Shown here: positions 63,121 through 64,000 of the stretch, piece by piece
How the letters are laid out: each line of letters starts with the position of its first letter
Position numbering within the stretch: position 1 is the stretch's first letter
DNA from: Roseovarius sp.
Lineage (GTDB): Bacteria > Pseudomonadota > Alphaproteobacteria > Rhodobacterales > Rhodobacteraceae
Length of the DNA: 64,000 nt
NCBI GenBank assembly: GCA_021775255.1
Contig: JAJFIA010000014.1
Coordinates: 40,047 to 104,046 of the forward strand
Direction: 5' to 3'
Program-made: the position numbers and the translations under genes
The notes under the pieces: model-generated
What the model saw: the letters and a program-made list of their open reading frames with translations, nothing else
What the model was told of the DNA's origin: nothing
Database searches by the model: none

Positions 63121-63321
63121 TCCTGCTTTGCGCCGGGGATCATCCTGGGATTAGTCCGAAAACACCCTTGAGTTGACACAGCCGCTTTCAAAATCGTTAA
63201 TGTAGATGCATAGATAATAATTGAACACAGCAAACGGGGCTGAATACGATTTAGATCCGGCATTATTCATTATTATCATTATCCGGCAACTCGTTTGGAA
63301 AATGTCAGTGAGGATAACAAT

Positions 63322-64000
63322 ATGACACAGCAAATTATTTCGGGATTTGTAGTTACAAGAGACATTAACGACAATCCAACCAGCGTGACACCAACAACCC
63401 TGCGGGCCGTTTTTCCCGGCATCCCGGCAGTTTTCAACTACACGATCATTGCACCCGATCCGGGCGATCTTCCTGAAATTGAGATGACACTGGCAACAGC
63501 CCCTCTGTTTGCGGATCTTGACGGGGTGCCGATTGATATCAATTTTGTAATTGAGCTTGGTTTTGTTGACACGCCTTCGGGCACACATATCATTTTTGTT
63601 GTCCACGACCCGGCAACACAGACCGATTATATTTTCCCGATTGGGGGTGCCCCGGTTATTTTCCCCACAAATGTGGCCGAGATGATCGCACTTGACAACT
63701 CGATTACGGATATCGGGGCGATAAGCTCGGGCCCGTTCCGTCCTGGCGTCGATATACCCCTGTCCACTCTGCTCAACACGGTCGAAACCGAAGATGACAT
63801 CATTCAGGGCACTATTGCCCCTGAATTGATCTCCAGCGGTATCGGCAATGATAGTTTGGACGGGGCGGGCGGCAATGACACGGTGTTTGCCGGGGCGGGC
63901 AATGATACGGTTGAGGGCGGCGCGGGCGATGATTTGCTGGGCGGCGGCGGCGATGATGATCTGCTGATGGGCGGCGCGGGTGCCGATGACATTTTTGGCG
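63322..64000 (+). CDS. RTX (hemolysin-type calcium-binding repeat) protein, 3' end cut by window edge
   Basis: An open frame starts at the ATG at 63322 after GAGGATAACAAT and runs off the right edge, 226 codons so far. Residues 1-170 form a beta-rich N-terminal part with no signal peptide (QQIISGFVVTRDINDNPTSV, and LNTVETEDDIIQGT). Then nonapeptide repeats begin: GNDSLDGAGGNDTVFAGAGN, GGAGDDLLGGGGDDDLLMGG. Such Gly-Gly-x-Gly-x-Asp repeats bind calcium outside the cell. The proteins are exported whole by type I secretion using a C-terminal signal, which would be beyond the window. The total length and activity are unknown. Confidence 0.88.
   Translation, partial: MTQQIISGFVVTRDINDNPTSVTPTTLRAVFPGIPAVFNYTIIAPDPGDLPEIEMTLATAPLFADLDGVPIDINFVIELGFVDTPSGTHIIFVVHDPATQTDYIFPIGGAPVIFPTNVAEMIALDNSITDIGAISSGPFRPGVDIPLSTLLNTVETEDDIIQGTIAPELISSGIGNDSLDGAGGNDTVFAGAGNDTVEGGAGDDLLGGGGDDDLLMGGAGADDIFG

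Noticed and set aside
63151..63606. Minus-strand open frame of 151 codons, Cys-rich
   Set aside because: It overlaps the start of the RTX gene on the other strand; the RTX frame has a ribosome site and clear calcium repeats, so this one is a shadow.
63860..64000. Tandem DNA repeat or CRISPR-like array near the right edge
   Set aside because: The repetition is the nine-residue RTX motif inside a coding frame, not spacers with constant repeats.

Overview
The window is about 64 kb of bacterial chromosome with an estimated GC near 60%. It most likely comes from an alphaproteobacterium of the order Rhodobacterales (roseobacter type). The main grounds are HemA of the C4 pathway very like the Rhodobacter enzyme, the block argS-SPOR-nagZ-scpA-scpB, a rodZ-like gene next to ispG, an Ate/Bpt transferase, DUF2852, several TRAP transporters with Tat-exported binding proteins, and an N-methylglutamate pathway operon. 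I saw no rRNA, tRNA, CRISPR array, prophage or insertion sequence. All functional calls come from reading motifs and gene order; no database search was run.

Layout. 1-1604: end of a TRAP transporter operon (small permease cut by the window edge, binding protein). 1865-8958: lipoprotein lipase, MFS carrier, retropepsin-like protease, MarC protein, ABC-F ATPase, ndk and a 47-residue gene. 9103-18495: a catabolic island. A LysR regulator diverges from an aldehyde dehydrogenase, a luciferase-like flavin monooxygenase and an alpha/beta hydrolase, followed by an XRE-cupin regulator and mgsA-mgsB-mgsC-gmaS. The first three enzymes have the same family composition as TgnC, TgnB and TgnD of trigonelline breakdown in Acinetobacter baylyi, whose hydrolase releases methylamine. 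Methylamine is the substrate of GmaS. The island can therefore be read as one route from an N-methylated pyridine to N-methylglutamate. 18492-27479: xthA, erpA, dgt, a class III aminotransferase, argS, SPOR protein, nagZ, scpA, scpB. 27535-33609: methyltransferase and M20 peptidase on the minus strand, then hemA with a perfect FNR-type site, a rodZ-like gene and ispG.

33746-45266: Tat-type hypothetical protein, DsbA-like protein, M48 protease with TPRs, class I aminotransferase, cell-wall amidase, PBP1A, prfB, amidase and a DUF2189 membrane protein. 45545-50207: Rieske oxygenase with a coupled 70-residue gene, a small possible OB-fold protein, and ilvI-ilvH behind an attenuator with a Leu/Val/Ile-rich leader peptide that starts with TTG. 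50303-57957: PhyH-type dioxygenase, a response regulator/histidine kinase pair, and a divergent TRAP operon with a 784-residue large permease. 57994-64000: Bpt transferase, DUF2852, NTF2-like protein, glnE with a coupled 89-residue gene, and the start of an RTX repeat protein cut by the right edge.

Between genes there are at least three dispersed repeat families. One is a GTGGGTTTCACCCACCCTAC palindrome (33.6, 41.8 and 48.2 kb). One is a 65-bp element in inverted orientation at 45.3 and 51.2 kb. One is a short GC hairpin followed by a T/A-rich tract (27.5, 37.8 and 45.5 kb).
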